From Cytobacillus sp. FSL H8-0458 (GTDB lineage: Bacteria; Bacillota; Bacilli; Bacillales; Cytobacillaceae), in the NCBI RefSeq assembly GCF_038002165.1, contig NZ_JBBOBR010000001.1:682001-746000 (forward strand): a stretch of 64,000 nt of DNA, given 5' to 3'. Of this stretch, positions 1 to 7,892 are shown one piece after another. Each line of letters opens with the position of its first letter. Within the stretch, counting starts at the first letter, position 1. The position numbers and the translations under genes are program-made. The notes beneath the pieces were generated by a model. The model worked only from the letters and a program-made list of their open reading frames with translations. It was not told the origin of the DNA and made no database searches.

Positions 1-1
1 A

Positions 2-3000
2 ACTTATGATGATGCTCTTGCTTTTTGGAGTGAACCTGAAAACAATGCGGTTTTACGGAAAGAAGGGGCAAACAGGAACGCTGAGAATATCAGAAATGAT
101 CCACGTCTTAAAGCGCAGATTAAAGACGAAGGATATAATGTTGAAGATTACATAAACGCTATGTATCATGCTGTTTCGGGTGGTCAGTTTAGGTCAGAAC
201 GTGAATTTAAACAATTCTCCAAGCAACAGCAGAAGGAAGTAAATAAAAAGACAATGAAGGAAGATATACTTTCACAATATACCAAGAAAACAGCCGAACC
301 TCCCAAAGTGAAGAAAGACGAAAAAAAAAAATCTCCCTCCCTTTTTAATGATATTCTAACACCTTTAAAGCGATTTGGTCAGGCGATTAACCCTTTTGAT
401 GATGTAAGCATTGAAGATGCTATCAAAGGAAACGTCGATGATGCTCTTAAGACAGAAAGAAGTGCTGTTACTAAAGAAGCTACAAGGGGATTAACCCGTA
501 TTGCTAACACAGGTACATTAGGTACACTTGACCAACTTTACAAGAAAACTAATGATGGAGAACAAGCATCTCAATTTACTAATGATGATAGAGGCACAGG
601 CGGTAAAATTGCTGACTTTGGATATGATACACTGGGTTATCTTATTCCTGGTTCTGGTGCTTATAAAGCTGTAAGAGGTGTGGGAGCAGGACTTAACCAA
701 GGTGTTCAGGGTTTGACAAAGGTTAGACAATTAGCACAAGAGGGAGCTTTAACTGGTGGTATGCTAGGTGCTGGAGAAGTATATGTAAGGGAAGGTTTAA
801 ATCCAGAGGATACTAATTTTAAAGATAACCTAAAACACATTGGCTTAGGGGTCGGTTTGGGTGCTATTGCGGATCCGGCTTTATATGGAGTTGGTAAAGT
901 TGCTGGTAATACTCTTTCTAAGTTTGCTAAAGGTGATGTACCAACATACAGTGGTAGACCTAGCGAAAGTATTCTTGAAGGATTACGTCCAACTGCGAAT
1001 CCTAGCACAAAAGAGCGGTCTGATCAGTTATTCGATAATCTAATCTCTAACTCTCGACAATCAGAAAATATACTTCCTAGGGAGAATGACGTAGCTGTAA
1101 CTCGCACGATTGAGCCTTCTCCTTTACGAACAGGTAGAGATTTTGAACCAATTGAGTCACGAGCGAGTGTAAGAGAACCAGAATTAGCACGTGTGAGTGA
1201 AGTCTTATTAGATACAAACAGACAATCACAAGGTAATGCTGAAACCTTCCGTTCAAGAATAAATGATACTCCACAGAAAAAAGACAGTATATTAAAAGGA
1301 TTGCGCACACAATTTATTGATGATGTTGCACCTTTAGAAAATATTGAAAAGCAAATAGCAGGGAAGGTTGAAAGCGCAGAGAATAGCTTATATAAGCAAG
1401 CAAGATTGTTTAAAGGAAGTCCTGAGAAAGCTCACATGATTGTTCAAGAACAACTTCAGCCAATTTTTAGGGATCTACAGCAAAGCAAAATTGCTTATAA
1501 AGATCTTAGGGATTATGCTTTGGCTGTTCATGCTAAAGACGTAAACGAGAAAGGAATCAATTCTGGATTCACAAATGCGGAAATTAATGATGTTATAAAT
1601 AAGCTAGGTTCTGAACAGATGGAAACAATGAGGAAAAAATTACTTAGTGTGAATAACAATGTCCTGGATATGCTTTCGACTGGCGATAAACCTATTCTTA
1701 GTGGTGAACAAGTAGTAGCCATGAAAGAGAAATGGCCTAATTACATGTCCTTATTTCGTTCATTTGATGATGATAAAGTAGAATTTGCTTCAGGGTTAAA
1801 TAAGGCAATGGCGAATGCGGCTAATCCAATAAAAAAATTAGAAGGTTCTAGTCGTGATGTTATCGATCCAATTGAAAGCATGGTTAAAAATATCTTCAAG
1901 GCTGTTAATACTATTGAAAAAAATAAAGTATCTGCCCAAGTTGGAAAATTAGCCGAAAAAGATGTTGAAGGTAATTTTATTCGCAAGATATCGGACAATG
2001 AAGATACTAGTAGATTAAATGTTATTAGTGTTATGGATAATGGGAAAAAGGAAAAGTATGAAGTACCTCCCGAAGTTTATCGAGCATTAATGAGTTTAGA
2101 CAAGGAGTCTACGAATACACTAATAAAAATTCTCCAAAAACCTGCATCACTTTTAAGATCTGGTGCAACTTTAACACCTGAGTTTAGCTTAAGAAACCCA
2201 TTACGTGATGTCCCACAGGCATTTATTGTTTCCAATTCTGGTTTTAATCCTATTACTGATTTCCCTGTTGGGCTTTGGCAATCCATTTGGAAAGGTAGAG
2301 CAATTAAGATTGGTAATAAGGAATTCAAGACTTCAGGAGACATTTATAAACAGTTCATTAAGGAAAATGGTGGTTATGGAAACATTGTTTCAATGGACAG
2401 AGAATTGCACAGAAAAACTCTTAAAAAAGCAATAACTGAAGTTGATGAAAATTATGTTGATGTTTTAAGCCCAAAAACGTTAAAATTAATAATGAAAAAA
2501 ATGGTAAATCCAATTGGGACATTAAGGTCTATAGCCGATGTTAGTGAATCTGCAACAAAAGTTGGGGAATTTAGAGCAGCATTACGATCAGGAACTACAC
2601 CAGAGGAAGCGGCATATAGAGCAAGGGATATAATGGACTTTGCCAGAGCTGGAGTAAGTATTAGAGAGGCAAATAAGGTTGTTGCCTTTTTAAATGCCAA
2701 TATTCAAGGTAAAAGTAAACTTTGGAGGGCTTTTCAACAGGATAAAAAAGGTGTGGTTGGTCGTGCTATTGCTACTGTTACCTTGCCGACTATTGGAGCC
2801 ATAGTTGCACAAGAAAAATTATCTAATGAAAAGCAAAGAGAAGTATTGGAAGATGCTCCTCAATGGTTAAAAGACACTTTCTACCTTGTTCCTATTCCTG
2901 GTACAAACCAGATAGCTCGTATACCTAAACCATTTGACTTAGCTTTTGCTTTTTCAAATACAATTGAACGAGCTGTAGACTTTGTTAAAAAAAATGATAA

Positions 3001-3712
3001 GGAAGCATTTGACGATTGGATTAAACAAGGTTTTTCAACTGCTGCAGTTCCAACAATGCTAACAGGTGTTGCGCCTATAGTTGAAGGAATGGCAAATTAC
3101 TCATTCTTTAGGCAGGGGGCAATTATTCCTCAGAGAGAACAAAACTTAGAATATCCTGATCAGCATGATATTAACACCACTGGTGCAGCAAAATTTATTG
3201 GTGAAAAAGTTAATAATGTTACTGGTGGTCAAGGTGCATTTAGAAATTTCGGCTCACCTCGTGTTGTAGATAATACAATCCAAGGATTTACTGGTGGACT
3301 TGGAAATTATTTTACTAGTGCTATTGATTGGGTTGCTAATACAGTTTCACAGGATGAGAGCAAGCCAGAAAAACCGACAAAAAGTATTGATCAAGCCCCG
3401 TTAACTAGAGCCTTTTTAGTAAATCAGTCATCGACAGGTGCATCTATTGACAAGTTATATAAGTTAAAGGATAAACTTTCTAAGCAAAGAGGATCTGCGA
3501 AGACTAATAACAAAGAGTTTGCTAAAGAAGGGGTTTATAAACTTGTAAATGATGTAACAAAAGATGTTGCAGATATAAATAAAGAAATGCGCACCATAGA
3601 AAATTCTTCAGAATTATCCGGTGATGAAAAGAAAAATGCCTTAGATAAATTGAACAAGTTAAGAAATGATATTGCTCGTCAAACTATACAACAATTAAAA
3701 AATGTGGAGTGA
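2..3712 (+). CDS. Giant phage polyvalent/virion-associated protein (5' partial)
   Basis: The reading frame is open to the window edge, so at least 1,236 residues are present and the true start lies upstream. The first ~180 residues are charged and lysine-rich. Then follow glycine/alanine-rich helical segments (about nt 590-960) that could be membrane-active. The middle region (about nt 2100-2750), with 'TPEFSLRNPLRDVPQAF' and a downstream 'ARDIMDFARAG', resembles the LPD38-type domain of phage polyvalent proteins, which are packed in the head and ejected with DNA. The C-terminus (nt 3430-3700) is a predicted coiled coil. It precedes the lysis genes, as expected for a late structural gene. The LPD38 assignment is by eye. 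Confidence 0.7.
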   Translation, partial: TYDDALAFWSEPENNAVLRKEGANRNAENIRNDPRLKAQIKDEGYNVEDYINAMYHAVSGGQFRSEREFKQFSKQQQKEVNKKTMKEDILSQYTKKTAEPPKVKKDEKKKSPSLFNDILTPLKRFGQAINPFDDVSIEDAIKGNVDDALKTERSAVTKEATRGLTRIANTGTLGTLDQLYKKTNDGEQASQFTNDDRGTGGKIADFGYDTLGYLIPGSGAYKAVRGVGAGLNQGVQGLTKVRQLAQEGALTGGMLGAGEVYVREGLNPEDTNFKDNLKHIGLGVGLGAIADPALYGVGKVAGNTLSKFAKGDVPTYSGRPSESILEGLRPTANPSTKERSDQLFDNLISNSRQSENILPRENDVAVTRTIEPSPLRTGRDFEPIESRASVREPELARVSEVLLDTNRQSQGNAETFRSRINDTPQKKDSILKGLRTQFIDDVAPLENIEKQIAGKVESAENSLYKQARLFKGSPEKAHMIVQEQLQPIFRDLQQSKIAYKDLRDYALAVHAKDVNEKGINSGFTNAEINDVINKLGSEQMETMRKKLLSVNNNVLDMLSTGDKPILSGEQVVAMKEKWPNYMSLFRSFDDDKVEFASGLNKAMANAANPIKKLEGSSRDVIDPIESMVKNIFKAVNTIEKNKVSAQVGKLAEKDVEGNFIRKISDNEDTSRLNVISVMDNGKKEKYEVPPEVYRALMSLDKESTNTLIKILQKPASLLRSGATLTPEFSLRNPLRDVPQAFIVSNSGFNPITDFPVGLWQSIWKGRAIKIGNKEFKTSGDIYKQFIKENGGYGNIVSMDRELHRKTLKKAITEVDENYVDVLSPKTLKLIMKKMVNPIGTLRSIADVSESATKVGEFRAALRSGTTPEEAAYRARDIMDFARAGVSIREANKVVAFLNANIQGKSKLWRAFQQDKKGVVGRAIATVTLPTIGAIVAQEKLSNEKQREVLEDAPQWLKDTFYLVPIPGTNQIARIPKPFDLAFAFSNTIERAVDFVKKNDKEAFDDWIKQGFSTAAVPTMLTGVAPIVEGMANYSFFRQGAIIPQREQNLEYPDQHDINTTGAAKFIGEKVNNVTGGQGAFRNFGSPRVVDNTIQGFTGGLGNYFTSAIDWVANTVSQDESKPEKPTKSIDQAPLTRAFLVNQSSTGASIDKLYKLKDKLSKQRGSAKTNNKEFAKEGVYKLVNDVTKDVADINKEMRTIENSSELSGDEKKNALDKLNKLRNDIARQTIQQLKNVE

Positions 3713-3717
3713 TTAGG

Positions 3718-3906
3718 ATGGCTTGGTATCATTGGATTGCTGTGTATATGATTATTATAGGCGGTGTGATTTTTACAATTATTCCTGATAAACCTTTTTG
3801 GTTGTGGGGGGTGATTGCTCTATTAATAATTTCGGGCTTGATAATGGGCGTATTGTTACCACATAAAGAAGATAAATATGCGAGTAGTAACCAAAGGACT
3901 GAATAA
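3718..3906 (+). CDS. Small two-helix membrane protein, prophage
   Basis: The product has 62 residues. I start at ATG 3718, because GGAG at 3706-3709 is well spaced for it; an alternative GTG at 3709 would overlap that ribosome binding site. Two hydrophobic helices (about residues 5-22 and 28-46) are followed by a short charged tail. The gene overlaps the end of the giant protein's ribosome binding region and ends inside a terminator hairpin. Position just before the holins suggests a lysis-linked or membrane accessory role, but I recognise no family. Confidence 0.65.
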   Translation: MAWYHWIAVYMIIIGGVIFTIIPDKPFWLWGVIALLIISGLIMGVLLPHKEDKYASSNQRTE

Positions 3907-3929
3907 AAATCAGTCCTTTTTATTTTTCT
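3894..3929 (+). terminator. Intrinsic terminator between small membrane gene and holin
   Basis: A perfect 9-bp stem (AAGGACTGA 3894-3902 with TCAGTCCTT 3910-3918) is followed by a T-rich run. It overlaps the stop codon of the upstream gene and lies 20 bp before the holin, so lysis genes may be partly attenuated or read through. Confidence 0.75.
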
Positions 3930-3948
3930 TAGAAAGTAGGTGTTTTTA

Positions 3949-4155
3949 ATGTCATTAGTTGAACTTTTTAAAGAGGCAGCAAGTCTATATGGCTTACCAT
4001 TTGCTCTTTTTATTGCATTGCTTATATGGGTGCTATGGAAAAACGACCAACGTGAAGGGCGATATTTAACTGTAATACAAACGTTATCAGAAGATGTCAA
4101 AGAGCGATTGTCAAAAATTGAAGCTCGTATATTTGATGGGAGGGATAATAATTGA
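3949..4155 (+). CDS. BhlA/UviB-like holin
   Basis: The product has 68 residues with one N-terminal transmembrane helix (about residues 13-31) followed by 'WKNDQREGRYLTVIQ' and an amphipathic/coiled-coil tail. This layout and the motif match the BhlA/UviB holin-like family of Bacillus and Clostridium phages, which permeabilise the membrane so that the endolysin can reach the wall. ATG 3949 is preferred to GTG 3940, because the AGTAGG Shine-Dalgarno is correctly spaced only for the ATG. Its stop overlaps the TTG start of the next holin-like gene. Confidence 0.8.
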   Translation: MSLVELFKEAASLYGLPFALFIALLIWVLWKNDQREGRYLTVIQTLSEDVKERLSKIEARIFDGRDNN

Positions 4156-4352
4156 ATAAATTAAAGAATAATGGTCTTTGGGTTGCGATTGCAGCTCTTT
4201 TTTATTTGGTCTTGGAGGATTTAGGTTATCAAATTGATCCTACTCGTTGGGAAACGTATGTAACATTAATTGTAGGTATCTTAATCTCTTTAGGAGTAGT
4301 AAGTAATCCTAAGGAGGGAAAATGGTTTGGAGATGATAAACATGAATCTTGA
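4152..4352 (+). CDS. Second phage holin-like protein
   Basis: The product has 66 residues with two hydrophobic segments (about residues 8-25 and 36-50) and an ending 'GVVSNPKEGKWFGDD' typical of small phage holins (phi-LC3 or phage_holin_5 type). The TTG start overlaps the stop of the upstream holin, implying coupled translation. Its 3' end overlaps the start region of the endolysin. Two adjacent holin-like genes are common in phages of Bacillaceae, one often acting as antiholin; which one does what cannot be told from sequence. Confidence 0.75.
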   Translation: MNKLKNNGLWVAIAALFYLVLEDLGYQIDPTRWETYVTLIVGILISLGVVSNPKEGKWFGDDKHES

Positions 4353-5067
4353 TTACTTATTAGATAGAGCAAATAACAAGCTATCTGGTGTACATACTTC
4401 TGTTAAGTTAAAAGCTCTGGAACTCGTAGAAAAAGCACACTCAGAAGGAATTTACGTTTTAATCACTCAAGGATTACGATCAATTGAAGAACAAAATGGA
4501 CTATACGCTCAAGGAAGGACAAAGTCCGGTAAAATTGTCACCAATGCAAGAGGCGGATACTCTTATCACAATTTTGGTTTAGCTTTTGATTTTGCCATAC
4601 TTGATACTCCTTCCAAGGTCAACTGGAATGTAGACAAACGGTGGAGAAGAGTAGGGGAAATCGGAGAATCATTAGGTTTAGAATGGGGTGGAAGATGGAC
4701 TAGTTTTAGAGATTATCCTCATTTCCAATTAACTTTTGGATTATCACTTGCTAATTTAAGGGCAGGGAAAAAGCCACCTGTTGTTAAACCTACTGTACAA
4801 AAACCAGGGGCTAAGAAGGAGGAGGATCACATGTTAGAAAAAGCTATTGTAATTAATGCATTTCCTGATTTCCCATTTGCAGAGGTGCTGGCTGCAAGAA
4901 TCAAAGCACCTATTTATACTCGTAGTGCTTTACCTAAAGGGAAAATAGCTAAAGAAGTATATGTTGTAGGTGGAACTAAGAATGGCCTTCAGGCAGACAA
5001 AGTTATCTCTTTAACAGGAGCAGATCGCTTTGAGGTTGCAAGAGCAGTTGAAAACTTTTTGAAGTAA
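4342..5067 (+). CDS. Endolysin: L-alanyl-D-glutamate peptidase with CWB2-like tail
   Basis: The N-terminal domain (residues ~1-145) is a VanY/CwlK-type M15 zinc peptidase: it shows 'SYHNFGLAFDF', supplying the His and Asp metal ligands, and 'DYPHFQL', supplying the second His. Such enzymes cleave L-Ala-D-Glu bonds in peptidoglycan. A proline/lysine linker follows. The last ~78 residues ('VYVVGG', 'GADRFEVA') resemble a cell-wall-binding repeat type 2. The start is uncertain: ATG 4342 has GGAG at 4328-4331, while TTG 4327 has a stronger AGGAGG at 4312. An in-frame internal start at 4831 is listed separately. A terminator follows. Confidence 0.88.
   Translation: MNLDYLLDRANNKLSGVHTSVKLKALELVEKAHSEGIYVLITQGLRSIEEQNGLYAQGRTKSGKIVTNARGGYSYHNFGLAFDFAILDTPSKVNWNVDKRWRRVGEIGESLGLEWGGRWTSFRDYPHFQLTFGLSLANLRAGKKPPVVKPTVQKPGAKKEEDHMLEKAIVINAFPDFPFAEVLAARIKAPIYTRSALPKGKIAKEVYVVGGTKNGLQADKVISLTGADRFEVARAVENFLK
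4831..5067 (+). CDS. Possible separately translated wall-binding domain (internal start in endolysin)
   Basis: Inside the endolysin frame, AAGGAGG at 4816-4822 sits 8 nt before ATG 4831. This is a near-ideal Shine-Dalgarno, placed exactly at the border between the linker and the CWB2-like domain. It would yield a free 78-residue binding domain. Several endolysins of Gram-positive phages (for example Lys170 and CTP1L) are known to make such a second product, which assembles with the full-length enzyme. Here it is an inference from sequence only. Confidence 0.5.
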   Translation: MLEKAIVINAFPDFPFAEVLAARIKAPIYTRSALPKGKIAKEVYVVGGTKNGLQADKVISLTGADRFEVARAVENFLK

Positions 5068-5074
5068 ATGTAAA

Positions 5075-5113
5075 AAGCCCTTTTTACCTTAGGGAAGGGC
5101 TTGTAACTTTTTT
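5075..5113 (+). terminator. Terminator after endolysin
   Basis: AAGCCCTT (5075-5082) pairs with AAGGGCTT (5095-5102), followed by a T-run at 5108-5113. It closes the late/lysis transcript before the cargo lipoprotein gene. Confidence 0.8.
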
Positions 5114-5132
5114 GTAATATTTCTGAAAATAT

Positions 5133-5158
5133 TGAAACTTATTCATTTGTTAACCGTC
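5133..5158 (+). promoter_or_regulatory. ECF sigma-factor promoter (sigma-M/X/W type)
   Basis: TGAAAC (5133-5138), a 16-nt spacer and CGTC (5155-5158) match the extracytoplasmic-function promoter layout of Bacillus; CGTC at -10 is favoured by sigma-M and sigma-X. It lies 36 nt before the prophage lipoprotein start and after the lysis terminator, so the gene probably has its own promoter. Confidence 0.6.
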
Positions 5159-5193
5159 TAATTTGTGAGTGAATAAAAGGGAGAGATGGGTTA

Positions 5194-5883
5194 ATGAAAA
5201 AGAAATGGTACTCAATTATTTTTATGGTCACTTTTCTGTTAGCTGCCTGTGCTTTTTCTAATAAAGGGGCTCCAGATAATGCAGTTGCTGGCTCAAGCGA
5301 AGTTAACACCAGTGATGTTTCTGAGAGAGAAGCAGGAATACTTGAGAAGCAAAATAAAGAACATCAAGAAGCAGTAATTATTAACCAAACACAAACAGAA
5401 ACAGCTGAACAAAATGATTTAAATAAAGAATCAAATGGAACTGATATAAGTGATGAAACTAAACCCCAAATTAAGCCATTAGATAAAGAAGAAAAAGTAT
5501 CAGAAGAAAAGGCACCAGAGGATAAAATTGAAATTGATGGATACCAATATGTTAGTGTGATGGATGAAACTAAGTTCCAACACCTTATCAATGTTGCTAA
5601 GAAATATGATTCCAAACTTTATGCAGTTCCTAATACGGATCTTTTTGCAATTATAAAAAGTGGAGAACCAATTCTTTATAAAAGTACTGGTGTAACTTCT
5701 GTGCCTGTAAATCGAGTTTCTCTTCTTAAGGATGTGTTTTCAGGAGAAGGATTTTTATATAAGGGAATACCTGAAAACATAGATTTCGTTAAGAATACAG
5801 GTGCAAAAGTTACAGTGGAATTTTCACAATATGAGGCTTATTCTATCTTTCTTAAAGACGGTTGGATTTATGTTTCATGGTAG
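5194..5883 (+). CDS. Prophage-borne lipoprotein of unknown function
   Basis: The product has 229 residues. A lipobox 'LLAAC' (Cys19) follows a short charged N-terminus and hydrophobic segment, so it is an exported lipoprotein. Residues ~25-115 are a low-complexity Glu/Lys/Asn-rich tether. The C-terminal ~110 residues look globular ('YQYVSVMDETKFQHLINVA') and match no family I know. It lies between phage lysis and control genes behind an ECF-type promoter and has its own terminator context, the hallmark of a lysogenic-conversion (moron) gene. A role at the envelope, such as superinfection exclusion or stress adaptation, is only a guess. Confidence 0.75.
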   Translation: MKKKWYSIIFMVTFLLAACAFSNKGAPDNAVAGSSEVNTSDVSEREAGILEKQNKEHQEAVIINQTQTETAEQNDLNKESNGTDISDETKPQIKPLDKEEKVSEEKAPEDKIEIDGYQYVSVMDETKFQHLINVAKKYDSKLYAVPNTDLFAIIKSGEPILYKSTGVTSVPVNRVSLLKDVFSGEGFLYKGIPENIDFVKNTGAKVTVEFSQYEAYSIFLKDGWIYVSW

Positions 5884-5904
5884 TAAATGGTTTGAACAAT
5901 ATAT

Positions 5905-5938
5905 AAGTAAAAAGCCCTTCACTTAATTGTGAGGGGCT
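5905..5938 (-). terminator. Terminator of the leftward lipoprotein gene
   Basis: A 10-bp stem (5913-5922 with 5929-5938, one G-T pair) is followed on the minus strand by a T5 run. On the plus strand there is no T-run, so it mainly serves the leftward gene ending at 5948. Confidence 0.7.
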
Positions 5939-5947
5939 AAAGTATAT

Positions 5948-6670
5948 TTAAAATTGATATTCAACTTGTTGTTCATTAGTTATAGTATCATAAGTATCGG
6001 TATCAAAAGTATTGCCCCAAATTAATTTTAACTTTGCAATATCAGGATCTTTAACAATAAAACCGTCTGCAAACTCTTTCTTTACCTTACCTAAAAATTC
6101 ACTATCCCCATCTGAATCTGTATAGATAAAGTCATTGGAATCAACGTTCACTTGTTGGCCTTTATCAGTAACTGCATTCATTAGTGTTGACCAACCGATA
6201 TTCTTTTCCTCTAAGTTTTCGGCATCATAAGCAACTTGAACGTAAATAAATTCATCACCAACAGGTTGGTTATCGTTATATATAGACATGAATTCTTTCG
6301 TTTCATCATCTAAGTTACTCATTTTGAATAATTTAATATCTTTTATTGTGACTTTAATTGGAGCAACTTCAATTGTTTCATTAATAGTTTTTATTTTAAG
6401 TAATTCTAAAGTTCCACCATCAACGTCGTCTTTTTGACCAGCCTCTGTAAATGTAACTTTGCCATTTTTGTCTTTTTCAGGCTTAGATGATCCATTTGTT
6501 GCTGCACTTTCTGTCGTTTCCTCTTCTTTATTACTTACTTCTTTTTGTTCAGCTGGTTTAGGATCTTCCTTCGGTTCTGAACTACTTTGTTCTTGTCCTC
6601 CACATGCCGTAAGGAGTAATGCAGATAAAGCACCTACTGATAATACTTTAGCTAACTTTAAATTTTTCAA
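5948..6670 (-). CDS. Second prophage lipoprotein, DUF4352/Ig-like type
   Basis: I choose the TTG at 6670, because GGGGGG stands 7 nt upstream on the minus strand; the longer frame (from 6715) reads through that site. The product has 240 residues with lipobox 'LLLTACGG', an acidic Ser/Glu/Lys linker (about residues 25-70), and a beta-rich domain containing 'PVGDEFIYVQVAYDAENL'. The latter resembles the DUF4352-like immunoglobulin fold common in Gram-positive lipoproteins. Function is unknown. It is transcribed against the other lipoprotein gene and is likely cargo expressed in the lysogen. Confidence 0.75.
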   Translation of the reverse strand: MKNLKLAKVLSVGALSALLLTACGGQEQSSSEPKEDPKPAEQKEVSNKEEETTESAATNGSSKPEKDKNGKVTFTEAGQKDDVDGGTLELLKIKTINETIEVAPIKVTIKDIKLFKMSNLDDETKEFMSIYNDNQPVGDEFIYVQVAYDAENLEEKNIGWSTLMNAVTDKGQQVNVDSNDFIYTDSDGDSEFLGKVKKEFADGFIVKDPDIAKLKLIWGNTFDTDTYDTITNEQQVEYQF

Positions 6671-6841
6671 AATTAATCCCCCCAATAATTCTACATTGAA
6701 AATATTACCACTCAATAGGAAATATGACTATATAAATTTCCGGTAACTGATAAAATTGTAACATTGGGGGTGATTAAATTTTTGGTAGGGTTATAAAGAT
6801 TTTAAACGTGCTCCCAGTTTTTAGGTCGGATATGTGAAAAA

Positions 6842-6868
6842 TAAAAAGCCCTTCATGATCGAGGGGCT
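6842..6868 (-). terminator. Terminator of the leftward Xre operon
   Basis: AGCCC (6847-6851) with GGGCT (6864-6868) forms a hairpin extended by flanking pairs, with T5 on the minus strand. It overlaps the stop codon of the last gene of the operon. Its 'aaaaagccctt...ggggct' design recurs at 5075 and 5913, so the prophage reuses one terminator form. Confidence 0.7.
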
Positions 6869-7112
6869 ATAACCTTTCAAAAGTAACAGTTTTTCTAAGA
6901 TCAATATTTTTAGTCTTCCATCCAGCCTGTAACCAAGACTTTGCTTGAGTATGAGTTCCAATATCATTTGCCCACCAAGCACTATGAATATATGCTGATT
7001 TCGGTAATGAAAACTTCAATATTTCTTCGATCTCTCCAAAAGATAATGTAACTTCATTTGTCTTGATTTTTCTAAGAAAATCATAAATAGGTAGATATTT
7101 ACCAGAGTACAT
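6867..7112 (-). CDS. DUF7662-like small protein
   Basis: The product has 81 residues and reads 'YSGKYLPIYDFLRK' near its start, 'LSFGEIEEIL' in the middle and 'AWWANDIGTHTQAKSWLQAGW' toward the end (the last written in part). This order of motifs is that of the DUF7662 family, small proteins of unknown function found scattered in bacteria and mobile elements. It is the last gene of the leftward operon headed by the Xre-like regulator. There is no membrane segment or export signal. The function is not known. Confidence 0.7.
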   Translation of the reverse strand: MYSGKYLPIYDFLRKIKTNEVTLSFGEIEEILKFSLPKSAYIHSAWWANDIGTHTQAKSWLQAGWKTKNIDLRKTVTFERL

Positions 7113-7181
7113 AATTTATTATCATCTCCCTGAAACATTAATTTAATTCCAAATATGACTCTATTAAAATAACTTCATTTT

Positions 7182-7397
7182 CTAACAATGCTGCTTCATT
7201 TCATACTTTGAGAACTTATCTCCGATAAATTTGTTAACATAATCCATTGACTCAAAAGGAAGCCATCCACCATCTTCTTTTAATTTTCCAATACCTTTAT
7301 GTTTAGTTTCTTTTTTCTGGATAACATAAGTACAAGTACCAGCCTTATGGATTGTGTATGTTCTGGTTGGCTTATCTATATTAACCCAAATCAACAT
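7182..7397 (-). CDS. Hypothetical protein in leftward prophage operon
   Basis: The product has 71 residues from ATG 7397; GGGAGAG is well spaced upstream, so the longer frame from 7412 is rejected. The sequence 'WVNIDKPTRTYTIHKAGTC' and 'GIGKLKEDGGWLPF' looks like a small compact beta-rich domain. I have seen similar proteins in mobile elements but know no function. It is third in the operon, after the Xre regulator and the gene with the SSB-like tail. Confidence 0.6.
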   Translation of the reverse strand: MLIWVNIDKPTRTYTIHKAGTCTYVIQKKETKHKGIGKLKEDGGWLPFESMDYVNKFIGDKFSKYEMKQHC

Positions 7398-7421
7398 AAT
7401 AATCTCTCCCATAAAATTTCA

Positions 7422-7688
7422 CTAAAATGGCAAATTATCTTCTGGCATAACAGGCTGGATTTCCCTCACAACCTCAGTAATATCATTGTTCTCATTCCAA
7501 GTAACCTTCTCAATAACTGTATTTCTATGTCCTGTTTCATTCATCTGCTGCTGGATCCATTCATAAGCGACTACAGCAACAGCAAAATCGGGGTCTTTTT
7601 TAAACTCCTTGTCTGGGACAAAAAACTCCCCATTTCTAAATCCTCTGTTACCTTCAATGTTAAGTGTGGTTTGAATTACTACTTTCAT
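7422..7688 (-). CDS. Small prophage protein with SSB-like C-terminal tail
   Basis: The product has 88 residues. The N-terminal part is mixed beta/alpha ('KVVIQTTLNIEGNRGFRNGEFF'), the middle has 'VVAYEWIQQQMNE', and the protein ends in 'MPEDNLPF'. Acidic residues followed by a terminal Leu/Ile-Pro-Phe are the hallmark of the C-terminal tip of single-stranded DNA-binding protein, which recruits repair and replication enzymes. No OB-fold is evident, so it is not SSB itself. It starts 4 nt downstream of the Xre-like gene and is surely co-transcribed with it. Confidence 0.6.
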   Translation of the reverse strand: MKVVIQTTLNIEGNRGFRNGEFFVPDKEFKKDPDFAVAVVAYEWIQQQMNETGHRNTVIEKVTWNENNDITEVVREIQPVMPEDNLPF

Positions 7689-7691
7689 TAA

Positions 7692-7892
7692 TTACTCCTG
7701 TTCTGTGCGGTCATATAGATCATCTACTTTAACGTCCAACAAATCGGCTAGGATATAGGCCTTATCCATTGGTATGTAATTTTTCTGCAATTCATAATTC
7801 CTCAATTGTCTGGTACTCACACCAATTTTATCAGCTATAAAATCTTTTCTAAGCCCACTTAACTTAATCAATTCCTCAAGTCTACATCTCAT
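7692..7892 (-). CDS. Xre-family helix-turn-helix regulator
   Basis: The product has 66 residues and is a bare HTH_3 domain: 'LRKDFIADKIGVSTRQLRNYE' is split across helices 2 and 3, and 'AYILADLLDVKVDDLYD' is the typical dimer-side end. It lacks any extra effector domain. It heads the leftward operon and faces the rightward FtsK/relaxation operon across a 312-bp AT-rich gap rich in dyads, so it is a good candidate for the lysogeny or copy-control switch. It is shorter than CI-type repressors and could instead be a Cro-like partner. Confidence 0.85.
   Translation of the reverse strand: MRCRLEELIKLSGLRKDFIADKIGVSTRQLRNYELQKNYIPMDKAYILADLLDVKVDDLYDRTEQE

Noticed and set aside
706..1308. Several minus-strand ORFs across the giant phage protein
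   Set aside because: They are shadows of a strong, long coding frame and lack ribosome sites.
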